NCBI GenBank assembly: GCA_964540755.1
Contig: CAZIOB010000045.1
Span: forward strand, 1-64,000
Length of the DNA: 64,000 nt
Direction: 5' to 3'
DNA from: JAAYJR01 sp964540755
Lineage (GTDB): Bacteria; Bacteroidota; Bacteroidia; Bacteroidales; Prolixibacteraceae
Shown here piece by piece: positions 35,139 through 43,549 of this stretch. Positions within the stretch are counted from its first letter, which is position 1; each line of letters begins with the position of its first letter. The translations under genes were made by a program, and so were the position numbers. Under the pieces are notes generated by a model, which worked only from the letters and a program-made list of their open reading frames with translations, did not search any database and had not been told where the DNA came from.

Positions 35139-36599
35139 CTACAGAGAGTCTCCGAAGTCTTCCTTGAACTTGGCTATAAGTTTTTCCGGCCAGTTATTTA
35201 AAGGTTTCAGTTTCCCCATAAAAAAACGCAGCAGCGGCGGCTCCTCTGTCCATTCAAGTCCGCCTACAAGTTCACGATTATCAAACAACCATTTAACACG
35301 GTCGATCATGTACATAGTTTGTGAAAGCGTGAATACACGACGCGGAAATGCAAGTCTTAAGAGTTCCACATCTGCAAGTATGTCTTCTCCGTTCTCATCG
35401 CGTACACTGGAGATAGTCCCTCTCTCCATGCCCCTTATACCTGAGATAATATAAAGCGCTGCAGCCAGCGCCCCGGCAGGGTATTCTTTTTGAGGGATAT
35501 GTGGTAAAAATCCTTTTGCATCTATGTGACAACCCAATGCTCCAGGAGGAGTAATCACGGGAATACCTGCTGAGTCGAGTTGGTTTACTGCATAAGCAAT
35601 GAATGATGGAGACTGGCTTATTATAGTTTCGTCACATGTCTCATTAATTCCCACTGCCATAGCTTCTATTTCACGAACTGACATTCCGCCGTATGTGAGA
35701 AAACCTTCATAAAGAACAAGAAGGTCACGCATTTTCATATAAAGATCTTTGCTATTTGTTACAATGCCGCCTCCACGTGTGGAGCTTACCTTACGGCTTG
35801 AGAAATAGACCAGGTCGGCATAACTGCACATTTCAAGCAAAATATCTTTGATATCAGAATCTTTGAATTCTTCTTCGCGCTTTTTAATGAACCATGCATT
35901 TTCCCCGATTAAACTGGCATCTAACACCATCATGGTATCATTCTCTACGCATATTTTTTTTACATCACGCATGTTCTGCATTGAAAAAGGCTGACCTCCA
36001 ATCAGATTGGTTGATGCTTCCATTCTTACAAATGCCACTTTTTCCTTGCCGTATTCTTTGAAAATGGCTTTTAATTTATTAATGTCAATGTCGCCTTTGA
36101 AAGGCTTTTCACTTTTTATCTGAAGCGCATCGTCAGCATAGATCTCCATAACTTTGCCCCCGTTAAGTTCCATATGCTCCTTGGTTGTGGTAAAGTGATA
36201 ATTCATTGGAATTACATCACCTTTTTTGATAAAAACCTGTGAAACAATATTTTCAGCAGCCCTTCCCTGGTGTACGGGCAGGACATAGTGTTTGCCAAAA
36301 ACATTTCGTAATGCATCTTCCATGCGATAGAAGCTCTGTGATCCTGCATAGGCATCGTCGGCCTGAAGCATCGAGGAGACCTGGTTGTCACTCATGGCAT
36401 TCGTACCTGAGTCTGTAAGCATATCAAGGAAGATATCTTTGGTATTCAGCAGGAAGGTGTTATACCCGGCGTCATCAATAGCTTTTTTTCTTTCTTCAAC
36501 AGGTTTCAAAAAAAGTTTTTGTACAATTCTTACTTTGTGTAATTCAACAGGAATCTGTTCTCCGCTGTAGAACTTAATAGCGCTGTTTTGATCTGTCAT
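35139..36599 (-). CDS. tnaA: Tryptophanase/beta-eliminating lyase
   Basis: A 486-residue fold-type I PLP enzyme of the tryptophanase/tyrosine phenol-lyase family. SSRKVSSTRGG places the Schiff-base Lys at 270, matching E. coli TnaA numbering. Other conserved parts are YAGSQSFYRMEDAL, LPVHQGRAAENI, RMEASTNLIGGQPFS, VLYEGFLTYGGMS, GIRGMERGTISS and LAFPRRVFTLSQ. It splits tryptophan into indole, pyruvate and ammonia, or tyrosine into phenol; telling the two apart would need an alignment. E. coli-type tnaC leader control is not seen upstream. Indolepyruvate oxidoreductase lies on the same strand 3.2 kb away. Confidence 0.88.
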   Translation of the reverse strand: MTDQNSAIKFYSGEQIPVELHKVRIVQKLFLKPVEERKKAIDDAGYNTFLLNTKDIFLDMLTDSGTNAMSDNQVSSMLQADDAYAGSQSFYRMEDALRNVFGKHYVLPVHQGRAAENIVSQVFIKKGDVIPMNYHFTTTKEHMELNGGKVMEIYADDALQIKSEKPFKGDIDINKLKAIFKEYGKEKVAFVRMEASTNLIGGQPFSMQNMRDVKKICVENDTMMVLDASLIGENAWFIKKREEEFKDSDIKDILLEMCSYADLVYFSSRKVSSTRGGGIVTNSKDLYMKMRDLLVLYEGFLTYGGMSVREIEAMAVGINETCDETIISQSPSFIAYAVNQLDSAGIPVITPPGALGCHIDAKGFLPHIPQKEYPAGALAAALYIISGIRGMERGTISSVRDENGEDILADVELLRLAFPRRVFTLSQTMYMIDRVKWLFDNRELVGGLEWTEEPPLLRFFMGKLKPLNNWPEKLIAKFKEDFGDSL

Positions 36600-36752
36600 T
36601 ATATTATTGTTTAATTTTAATTTTTTTAAAAACCAAAATTAACTTCTTAACATAGAAAATCATCATAAATGATTGCCGGCTGTGTATTATTTATCAAATT
36701 TATAACAAATCAAAATAACAAATGATTTTTTATTTTTACAGGAAATTAATAT

Positions 36753-38654
36753 ATGATGGCTGATAACTCTTTGGCATCTTTTATATCAAAGCTTGAGCAA
36801 GACAGGGAACTTATACGCATAAAAGAATTTATTAGCCCTGATCTGATGATTACTGAAATTGCCGATCGTTTTTCCAAGCAGCCCGGTGGCGGAAAGGCTT
36901 TACTATTTGAAAATACCGGTACAGGTTTTCCTTTGCTGATAAATGCTTTGGGGTCTGAAAAAAGGATAGCTGCTGCATTAGGGAGAAATTCATTATACGA
37001 GATTGAGAATGAGATTGAAAGTCTGTTTTCTTCCCTGATACAACCCAGAGATAATATATGGGGAAAGTTAAAATTGTTTCCCTGCTTAAAGGAAGTAGCA
37101 TCATGGATGCCCAAAAGGATTAACCGGAGGGGCAGGTGCCAGGAAATTGTAATGGATGAGCCTGATTTGGACAGACTTCCGGTACTTAAGTGCTGGCCGG
37201 CAGACGGAGGGAAATTCATAACCCTGCCATGTGTTCATACCGTTGATCCTGATACCGGCATTTCCAATCTGGGGATGTACCGCATGCAGGTAATGGGAAA
37301 AAATTTAACCGGCATGCATTGGCACCGGCACAAGACAGGGGCCTCCCATTTCAGCAGGTATAAGTCACTCAATAAGAAAATGCCTGTCAGTGTCACCCTG
37401 GGTGGCAATCCTGTTTATACATACGCTGCAACAGCGCCAATGCCTGAAAATATTGATGAATATCTTCTGGCGGGGTTTTTAAGCAAGTCGCCGGTCAGGC
37501 TTGTCAAATGTCTTACAAATGAATTATATGTTCCCGAAGATGCTGATTTTGTTATCGAAGGTTTCGTTGACCCTTCTGAAGAATTAATCATGGAAGGGCC
37601 CTTTGGCGATCATACAGGATTTTATTCGTTGGCAGACTATTACCCGGCATTTCATATTACCTGCATTACCCACAGGAGGAAAGCCGTTTATCCGGCTACT
37701 ATTGTTGGCGTTCCGCCAATGGAGGATGCATATATAGGAAAAGCAACCGGGCGGATTTTTTTGAAACCTCTCAGGATGACAATGGTGCCTGAGCTTGTCG
37801 ATATGGACTTTCCTTTTGCAGGTGTTGCCCATAACCTTGCTCTTATAAGCATTCAAAAAAAATATCCAGGACAGGCAATTAAAGTGGCACATTCACTCTG
37901 GGGTGCAGGACAGATGATGTTTAACAAGATTTTGATCGTAGTTGATGAAGCTGTTAATATACATGATTACAGCGAGATGACAGAGGCATTTAACAAATAT
38001 TTTAACCCTGAATACAGCCTTCACTTTTCAAGAGGCCCTCTTGACATCCTGGATCATTCTTCACAAAAATTTGCTTTTGGGTCCAAACTTTGCATAGATA
38101 TTACAAAACCGTTTCCGGAAGAGTATGAATCAAACCCAGGGTTAAGGCAAGAGAAAAATGAGATCAACCGGGATACTTTTTCTGGCATCAAGGAAATATC
38201 AGGCATAAAATATTTAGAGGAAAATTCCGGGTTTCCGGTTCTTTTATTAAGTGTCAATAAACAAATTGGTTTTTCCCGGAAAAAATTGGAACTTAAACTA
38301 TCTGCCATATCTTCCCTCTCTTTTCTAAAATTAATCATTCTTATTGATAATGAGTTTATTATTAATGACTTGAATCTTCTTCTTTGGTTGATTGCCGGCA
38401 ATATTGATCCTTCAAGGGATATATCAATAATCCGTTTTAATGAAGGTGGAAATAGTGTTTTGATTGATGCTACTGTTAAATCGCCGGAATATGATGGATT
38501 TCAACGCGACTGGCCCAATATTGTAGCTATGGACGATAAGATAATTTCGGAAGTTGACAAAAAATGGAAAGATTTGGTACCTGGCAGTTTTATAAAAAGC
38601 CCCTCATTGCGTTACAAATCATTATTAAAGGGTAGTGGGGCAATAAGGAAGTGA
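36753..38654 (+). CDS. UbiD-family decarboxylase
   Basis: A 633-residue prenylated-FMN-type decarboxylase. It has the family order: an N-terminal LASFISKLEQDRELIRIKEF, the core GMYRMQVMGKNLTGMHWHRH, and the signature EGPFGDHTGFYSLADYYPAF in the middle, with the conserved acidic residues. The extra C-terminal 120 residues or so extend past E. coli UbiD (about 497). It probably decarboxylates an aromatic acid, for menaquinone synthesis or other aromatic metabolism. No ubiX partner, which makes the cofactor, is in the window. Confidence 0.88.
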   Translation: MMADNSLASFISKLEQDRELIRIKEFISPDLMITEIADRFSKQPGGGKALLFENTGTGFPLLINALGSEKRIAAALGRNSLYEIENEIESLFSSLIQPRDNIWGKLKLFPCLKEVASWMPKRINRRGRCQEIVMDEPDLDRLPVLKCWPADGGKFITLPCVHTVDPDTGISNLGMYRMQVMGKNLTGMHWHRHKTGASHFSRYKSLNKKMPVSVTLGGNPVYTYAATAPMPENIDEYLLAGFLSKSPVRLVKCLTNELYVPEDADFVIEGFVDPSEELIMEGPFGDHTGFYSLADYYPAFHITCITHRRKAVYPATIVGVPPMEDAYIGKATGRIFLKPLRMTMVPELVDMDFPFAGVAHNLALISIQKKYPGQAIKVAHSLWGAGQMMFNKILIVVDEAVNIHDYSEMTEAFNKYFNPEYSLHFSRGPLDILDHSSQKFAFGSKLCIDITKPFPEEYESNPGLRQEKNEINRDTFSGIKEISGIKYLEENSGFPVLLLSVNKQIGFSRKKLELKLSAISSLSFLKLIILIDNEFIINDLNLLLWLIAGNIDPSRDISIIRFNEGGNSVLIDATVKSPEYDGFQRDWPNIVAMDDKIISEVDKKWKDLVPGSFIKSPSLRYKSLLKGSGAIRK

Positions 38655-38889
38655 TTTTTATAAAAACTGGATAAAATAGATAACCTTTAAAATATTTGTC
38701 TTTATTCATGGGCAGGTTGAATTCCTGAAAAAAATCTGTTAAATTAGTATTATCCTGTTATAAAGTTTGAAGTGTGTTTTATGATTTATAGTATAGTATT
38801 ATTATATTATATGAACAATAAAAGCCTCAGTTTGTTATTATAGATGATAAGACAGGTAATTATTTAGTTAGATTTAAAAATTAAAGATT

Positions 38890-39225
38890 ATGATGAAAGC
38901 AAAACAAGAACTCGGAAGAGTTAACAATTGGATGAAAACTTTTGGTGCCAAAAGCCCTGATAGCATGAAAAGTTTCCAGAACCTGATAGGGGCAGTGGAG
39001 AAAGAAGGTGTACTGCATGCCAAAACAAAAGAACTTATGGCTATTGCCATATCTATAACACAGCAGTGTGAATGGTGTATAGCTTATCATGTGAATAATG
39101 CCCTGAAAGAAGGTGCCACTTCGGAAGAGATAATTGAAGCTGCCTGGGTAGCTGTGTTAATGGGTGGTGGTCCTGCTCTTATGCATGCAGGCCTGGTTTT
39201 GGAAGCATTAGAGGATTTGAAATAG
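38890..39225 (+). CDS. Carboxymuconolactone decarboxylase/AhpD-like protein
   Basis: A 111-residue all-helical protein with the redox motif CEWCIAYH (CxxC followed by His three residues later), typical of the CMD/AhpD family, and a flanking KTKELMAIAISITQQ helix. Members act as peroxidase partners or decarboxylases; the CxxC...H arrangement suggests redox activity. ATG 38890 is followed at once by a second ATG, either of which may be used. It stands alone after a 235-base gap. Confidence 0.85.
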   Translation: MMKAKQELGRVNNWMKTFGAKSPDSMKSFQNLIGAVEKEGVLHAKTKELMAIAISITQQCEWCIAYHVNNALKEGATSEEIIEAAWVAVLMGGGPALMHAGLVLEALEDLK

Positions 39226-39342
39226 TCATTTTTCCCTTGAACAAAAAACAATCATGAAATTCAAAGGCTGATATTTTAGAATCAGTTCAATTGTTTATAA
39301 TCAAAAAAGATATCATTTTTTCGCATGTAATTGCCTTTTTTA

Positions 39343-39350
39343 TATTTTTG
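39343..39350 (+). promoter_or_regulatory. Candidate -7 box before the sugar salvage cassette
   Basis: TATTTTTG matches the Bacteroidota -7 consensus TAnnTTTG and lies 31 bases before the MFS start codon. A T-rich TTTTTTCG stretch at about 39315-39322 could serve as a degenerate -33 element, but no exact TTG is correctly spaced. Confidence 0.4.
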
Positions 39351-39381
39351 CCACTTTTAAACCTGTTTAAAATTCAAAATT

Positions 39382-40608
39382 ATGAATTCCAATGAACGTC
39401 AGGCGACTGCGAAAAGTGAATCGTATCTTTTTCCTATCATCATTATCGGCATAATGTTTTTTGCCATAGGTTTTGCCCTTGGGATTAACAGTTATCTTGT
39501 TCCTTTGTTGAATAAAGCCCTTCAAATTTCTTCAGGAGAATCTTACCTGGTAATAGGGGCCACATTTTCTGCTTTTCTGATATTTGGATATCCGGCTTCG
39601 CTTTTGATCAGGCGAATAGGATACAAACGTACCATGGCTCTGTCATTTGCAATGTTTGCTGTCGGGTTTTACCTGTTTATTCCCTCTGCAAATCTTGAGA
39701 GCCTGCCGCTGTTTTTACTCGCATCTTTTATAAGCGGAATGGGAAATGCATTTCTTCAGGCATCAGTGAATCCTTATGTTACAATTTTGGGCCCGATGGA
39801 AAGTGCGGCCAAGCGAATGAGTATTATGGGTATCTGTAACAAGTTAGCCTGGCCGATATCACCTGTATTTCTTGCATTTGTGATAGATAAAAGTGTGGAT
39901 GACGTAATGCTGACTGACATAAATCTGCCTTTTATGATAATAATCGGATTATTTATTATTTTAGGAATACTGGCTTTTTTCTCGCCACTCCCTGAAGTTA
40001 AGGCAGCAGGAGAGGATGAGGCCGATATAAAAGAGGCTGTTTTTGCATCTGGCAAAACTTCTGTCTGGCAGTTTCCACATCTTGTTCTTGGTATGGTGAC
40101 CCTGTTTTTATATGTGGGTGTTGAAACCGTTTCATTAGGGACACTGGTCGATTACGCAACAAGCCTTAATTTGCCCAATGCGGACCTTTATGCATGGATA
40201 GCCCCTGTGGGTATGACATTAGGCTATATATGCGGAGTTATATTTATCCCTAAATACTTAAGCCAGGCTAATGCCCTTCTGATATGTTCAATTATTGCAA
40301 TTGCCGGTTCACTGTTAGTTGTGTTCATGCCTGAAAATATCTCAATATATTTCATATTCTTTATGGCGCTCGGCTGCTCATTAATGTGGCCAGCAGTCTG
40401 GCCTCTTGCAATTGCTGACCTGGGAAGGTTTACCAAGGCAGGAGCTTCAATGCTCGTGGTTGCCATAGTCGGCGGCGCTGTAATTCCAATAATTTACGGT
40501 TTCTTAAAGGATGCTTTCGGAGCGCAGAATGCATACTGGATTGCGGTGCCTTGCTTCCTGTTTATACTTTATTATGCTGTAAGTGGCCATAAAATAAGGA
40601 CATCCTGA
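39382..40608 (+). CDS. MFS sugar permease (FHS/fucose-permease type)
   Basis: A 408-residue, 12-helix major facilitator. It has the FHS-family pattern: FFAIGFALGINSYLVPLL in helix 1, a long loop, the SGMGNAFLQASVNPYVTILG segment in helix 4 (the QxxxNPY signature of fucose/glucose-galactose permeases), and LGCSLMWPAVWPLAIADLG late. It should import a hexose or amino sugar with protons. It starts a three-gene cassette with a sugar nucleotidyltransferase and an anomeric kinase, spaced 23 and 40 bases apart. Confidence 0.88.
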   Translation: MNSNERQATAKSESYLFPIIIIGIMFFAIGFALGINSYLVPLLNKALQISSGESYLVIGATFSAFLIFGYPASLLIRRIGYKRTMALSFAMFAVGFYLFIPSANLESLPLFLLASFISGMGNAFLQASVNPYVTILGPMESAAKRMSIMGICNKLAWPISPVFLAFVIDKSVDDVMLTDINLPFMIIIGLFIILGILAFFSPLPEVKAAGEDEADIKEAVFASGKTSVWQFPHLVLGMVTLFLYVGVETVSLGTLVDYATSLNLPNADLYAWIAPVGMTLGYICGVIFIPKYLSQANALLICSIIAIAGSLLVVFMPENISIYFIFFMALGCSLMWPAVWPLAIADLGRFTKAGASMLVVAIVGGAVIPIIYGFLKDAFGAQNAYWIAVPCFLFILYYAVSGHKIRTS

Positions 40609-40631
40609 ATACTAAAAAATTAAATATTGAT

Positions 40632-41555
40632 ATGGTTTTAAAAGAAAAGATCCAAAAACCTGCCTTACTGATCCTTGCTGCCGGAATGGGGAGCCGTTTT
40701 GGCGGATTGAAACAGGTCGAGCCTGTAGGACCAAATGGAGAAGCAATTATTGATTACACTATTTATGATGCTGTCAGGTCAGGATTTGGCAAGGTGGTTT
40801 TTGTTATCCGCGATATGTTTGCTGATGAATTTAAAGAGAAATTTGGTAAGAAACTTGAAGGTAAGATAGAGACTGAATATGTGTGCCAGGAACTTGACAA
40901 TATCCCTGAAGGATTTTCTGTGCCGGAGGGACGTGAAAAACCCTGGGGTACGGCACATGCCATTCTGGTTGCAAGGGATGCTGTCCGGGAACCGTTTTGT
41001 GCACTTAATGCCGATGATTTTTACGGATTCAGCGCTTTGAAGGGAATGGCTGACTTCCTGATGAAGTCTGAGGATCCTTCGGAGTATTCAGCAGTTGGTT
41101 ATAAGATGGACAATACACTTTCAGAATACGGATCAGTTTCAAGGGGAATATGTGAAGTTGATGAAAACGGATTCCTGAAATCTATTGTTGAGACCACCAA
41201 AATTCTCAGGAAAAATAACAAAATAGTATCTGTTGAACCTGATGGGAGTGAAGTGGTTTTGACCGGCAATGAAACTGTATCGATGAATATATGGGGATTT
41301 AAAACTTCTATTTTTGATATTCTGGATGAAAAAGTAAAAGAATTTCTTTCTGAGCAGATGGATAATCCTAAATCAGAAATTTTTATCCCCTCGGTAGTCT
41401 CTGAAATAATAGAGGAAAACAGGGCAAAGGTAAAAGTCCTTGATACTAACTCACGGTGGTTTGGAGTAACCTATAAGGAAGATACTCCTTATGTTATAGA
41501 GAAAATAAATTCTTTAGTGAAGAAAGGTGAATATCCTGAGGAGATACTAATATAG
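40632..41555 (+). CDS. Sugar-1-phosphate nucleotidyltransferase
   Basis: A 307-residue nucleotidyltransferase with the activation signature LILAAGMGSRFGGLKQVEPV and the metal-binding ALNADDFYG. The sequence between (GPNGEAIIDYTIYDAV) and the later ETTKILRKNNKIVSVEPDGS are family-typical of NTP-transferase domain proteins in this cassette. It should turn a sugar-1-phosphate into an NDP-sugar, probably the product of the next gene's kinase. Nucleotide and sugar specificity cannot be read from the sequence. Confidence 0.88.
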   Translation: MVLKEKIQKPALLILAAGMGSRFGGLKQVEPVGPNGEAIIDYTIYDAVRSGFGKVVFVIRDMFADEFKEKFGKKLEGKIETEYVCQELDNIPEGFSVPEGREKPWGTAHAILVARDAVREPFCALNADDFYGFSALKGMADFLMKSEDPSEYSAVGYKMDNTLSEYGSVSRGICEVDENGFLKSIVETTKILRKNNKIVSVEPDGSEVVLTGNETVSMNIWGFKTSIFDILDEKVKEFLSEQMDNPKSEIFIPSVVSEIIEENRAKVKVLDTNSRWFGVTYKEDTPYVIEKINSLVKKGEYPEEILI

Positions 41556-41595
41556 GAATAAATTTATTTAAAGGTAACCGGAAAATATTAAATAT

Positions 41596-42693
41596 ATGAA
41601 CACTGATTTAATCAAAATTGCCAACAGGTTTAAGCTGGACGGAAATGTCAGAGATGTTGTGCCTCTTGGAGAAGGATTCATAAATGACACATATATTATA
41701 GAGACAGATGAGGATTTGCCGAATTATATCCTTCAAAGAAAAAACAAAAGAGTATTTTCACCTGTCCCCGCCATGATGGAAAATATCAGGAAAGTATGCG
41801 ATCATATTAAAGAGAAGGTAAGCCGTGCCGGAGGCGATCCGATGCGGGAAGCAATGACCATTATTCCTGCATCGGACGGGAAACTTTATTTTCTGGATGA
41901 AGAAGGTGAATACTGGGCAGTATGCCTTTTCATTGAGGATACAATTGCATATGAGGCTGCAGAGACTCCCGAACTGGCTTATGCCGGAGGTAAAGGAATT
42001 GGTAAATTCCAGTCACTGGTATCTGACCTGAAAGATCCATTAACTGATATTTTGCCGGGATTCCACAATATGAGAATAAGGTTTAAACAATGGGATGAAG
42101 TATTGGCAAAGGACCCGGTTGGCCGAAAGTCTGAGGTATCTGAAGAGATAAACTGGATTGAGTCCCGCCGCAATGAAATGCTTGGTTTCTGGAAGTTGGT
42201 GGAGGATGGGATTATTCCGACACGTGTAAGTCATAATGATACCAAGATCAATAATATACTTTTTGATAAGAATGGAGATGTGCTTTGTGTTATAGATCTG
42301 GATACTGTTTTAAACAGCACTGTGTTAAATGATTTCGGTGATGCCATCCGGTATAGTGCAAATACGGGCCTTGAAGATGATACAAATCTTGATAATGTTT
42401 CGCTTGATATGGAGATATTTAAAGCTTTTGCAAAGGGGTATCTCGAGGAAGCTTCTTCTTTTCTGACAGATAAAGAGATTGAATATCTGGCCTTTTCAGC
42501 TAAGTATATTACATATGAGCAGGTGCTGCGTTTTTTAATGGATTATATTGACGGTGACAACTATTATAAAATAAAATATAAAGATCATAATCTTGTCAGG
42601 ACAAGGGCCCAATATAAACTTTTGACAAGCATGGAGGATAATTTTGATAAAATGAATGCTGTCATTAAAGAACTGGTGAACGAAATTAAATAA
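41596..42693 (+). CDS. N-acetylhexosamine 1-kinase-like phosphotransferase
   Basis: A 365-residue aminoglycoside-phosphotransferase-fold kinase. It has the N-lobe GEGFINDTYII (Gly-rich part) and LQRKNKRVFSPVPAMMENI, the catalytic SHNDTKINNILFDKNGDVL (Brenner motif HxDxxxxN in its HND form), and CVIDLDTVLN (metal-binding DxD). This is the NahK pattern for anomeric phosphorylation of GlcNAc/GalNAc. With the permease and the nucleotidyltransferase it forms a salvage route to NDP-sugars, an inference from gene order. It converges on murI with three bases between. Confidence 0.85.
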   Translation: MNTDLIKIANRFKLDGNVRDVVPLGEGFINDTYIIETDEDLPNYILQRKNKRVFSPVPAMMENIRKVCDHIKEKVSRAGGDPMREAMTIIPASDGKLYFLDEEGEYWAVCLFIEDTIAYEAAETPELAYAGGKGIGKFQSLVSDLKDPLTDILPGFHNMRIRFKQWDEVLAKDPVGRKSEVSEEINWIESRRNEMLGFWKLVEDGIIPTRVSHNDTKINNILFDKNGDVLCVIDLDTVLNSTVLNDFGDAIRYSANTGLEDDTNLDNVSLDMEIFKAFAKGYLEEASSFLTDKEIEYLAFSAKYITYEQVLRFLMDYIDGDNYYKIKYKDHNLVRTRAQYKLLTSMEDNFDKMNAVIKELVNEIK

Positions 42694-42696
42694 GTA

Positions 42697-43545
42697 TCAG
42701 TCTTTAAGTTTCATTGATTGCAAATTGACAGTCGTTGTCGTAACATCATGCCCGAGAAAAAGCCCGGCTTTCATTTCAAATGTTTCAGCTTCTTCAGTGG
42801 TTTGATATTTTACTATGCCGTTTTTTGATATCTTATTATTTATTTCATTATGCCTGTCGAGATAAAGTATAAGTTTTTCAGCAACTATTGCTCCCTGATC
42901 TAAAATATTTATATTCCCGGATACATATTTTTTTATAACCTTTTTTAGAAGAGGATAGTGTGTGCAGCCCAGGATCAGTGTATCCAGATTGCTGTCTTTT
43001 TTCAGAATATTCTGAATATTCTTTCTGACAAAATATTCTGCCCCCTCTGAGTTTATTTCATTGTTTTCAACGATGGGAACCCACATTGGACAAGCTTCCT
43101 GGACGACAGATATGACTTTGCCCCCTGACCATTTATTGAGTTCTATGGGGTACGACCCGGAATTTATGGTGCCTTTGGTTCCCAGTACTCCTATATGGCC
43201 CGTTACAGAAATTTCCGATACTTTTTCAACGACAGGCCGGATAACTCCCAACACTCTTCGTTCCGGGGCAATGTGCGGAAGGTCGGTCTGCTGAATGCTT
43301 CTTAAAGCTTTAGCTGAAGCAGTATTACAAGCTATTATTATTAACGGGCAATTTTGACGGAACAGGTATTTTACTGCTTCAAGGGTATATTCATAAACAA
43401 CTTTGAAAGATCTTGTTCCGTATGGTGTTCGTGCATTATCTCCCAAATACAGGAAATCATGATGAGGCAGGCTTCTTACCAGTTCCTTCAGTACTGTAAG
43501 GCCTCCATAGCCGGAATCAAAAACGCCGATTGGGGAATATTGCAT
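42697..43545 (-). CDS. murI: Glutamate racemase
   Basis: A 282-residue racemase with PIGVFDSGYGGLTVLKEL at the start, ACNTASAKAL supplying the first catalytic Cys, and GCTHYPLLKKVI supplying the second. Both active Cys/Thr pairs are intact. It makes D-glutamate for peptidoglycan. The stop of the upstream glycogen synthase is four bases away, so murI is probably expressed with it and with the envelope block to the right. Confidence 0.95.
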   Translation of the reverse strand: MQYSPIGVFDSGYGGLTVLKELVRSLPHHDFLYLGDNARTPYGTRSFKVVYEYTLEAVKYLFRQNCPLIIIACNTASAKALRSIQQTDLPHIAPERRVLGVIRPVVEKVSEISVTGHIGVLGTKGTINSGSYPIELNKWSGGKVISVVQEACPMWVPIVENNEINSEGAEYFVRKNIQNILKKDSNLDTLILGCTHYPLLKKVIKKYVSGNINILDQGAIVAEKLILYLDRHNEINNKISKNGIVKYQTTEEAETFEMKAGLFLGHDVTTTTVNLQSMKLKD

Positions 43546-43549
43546 ATTA

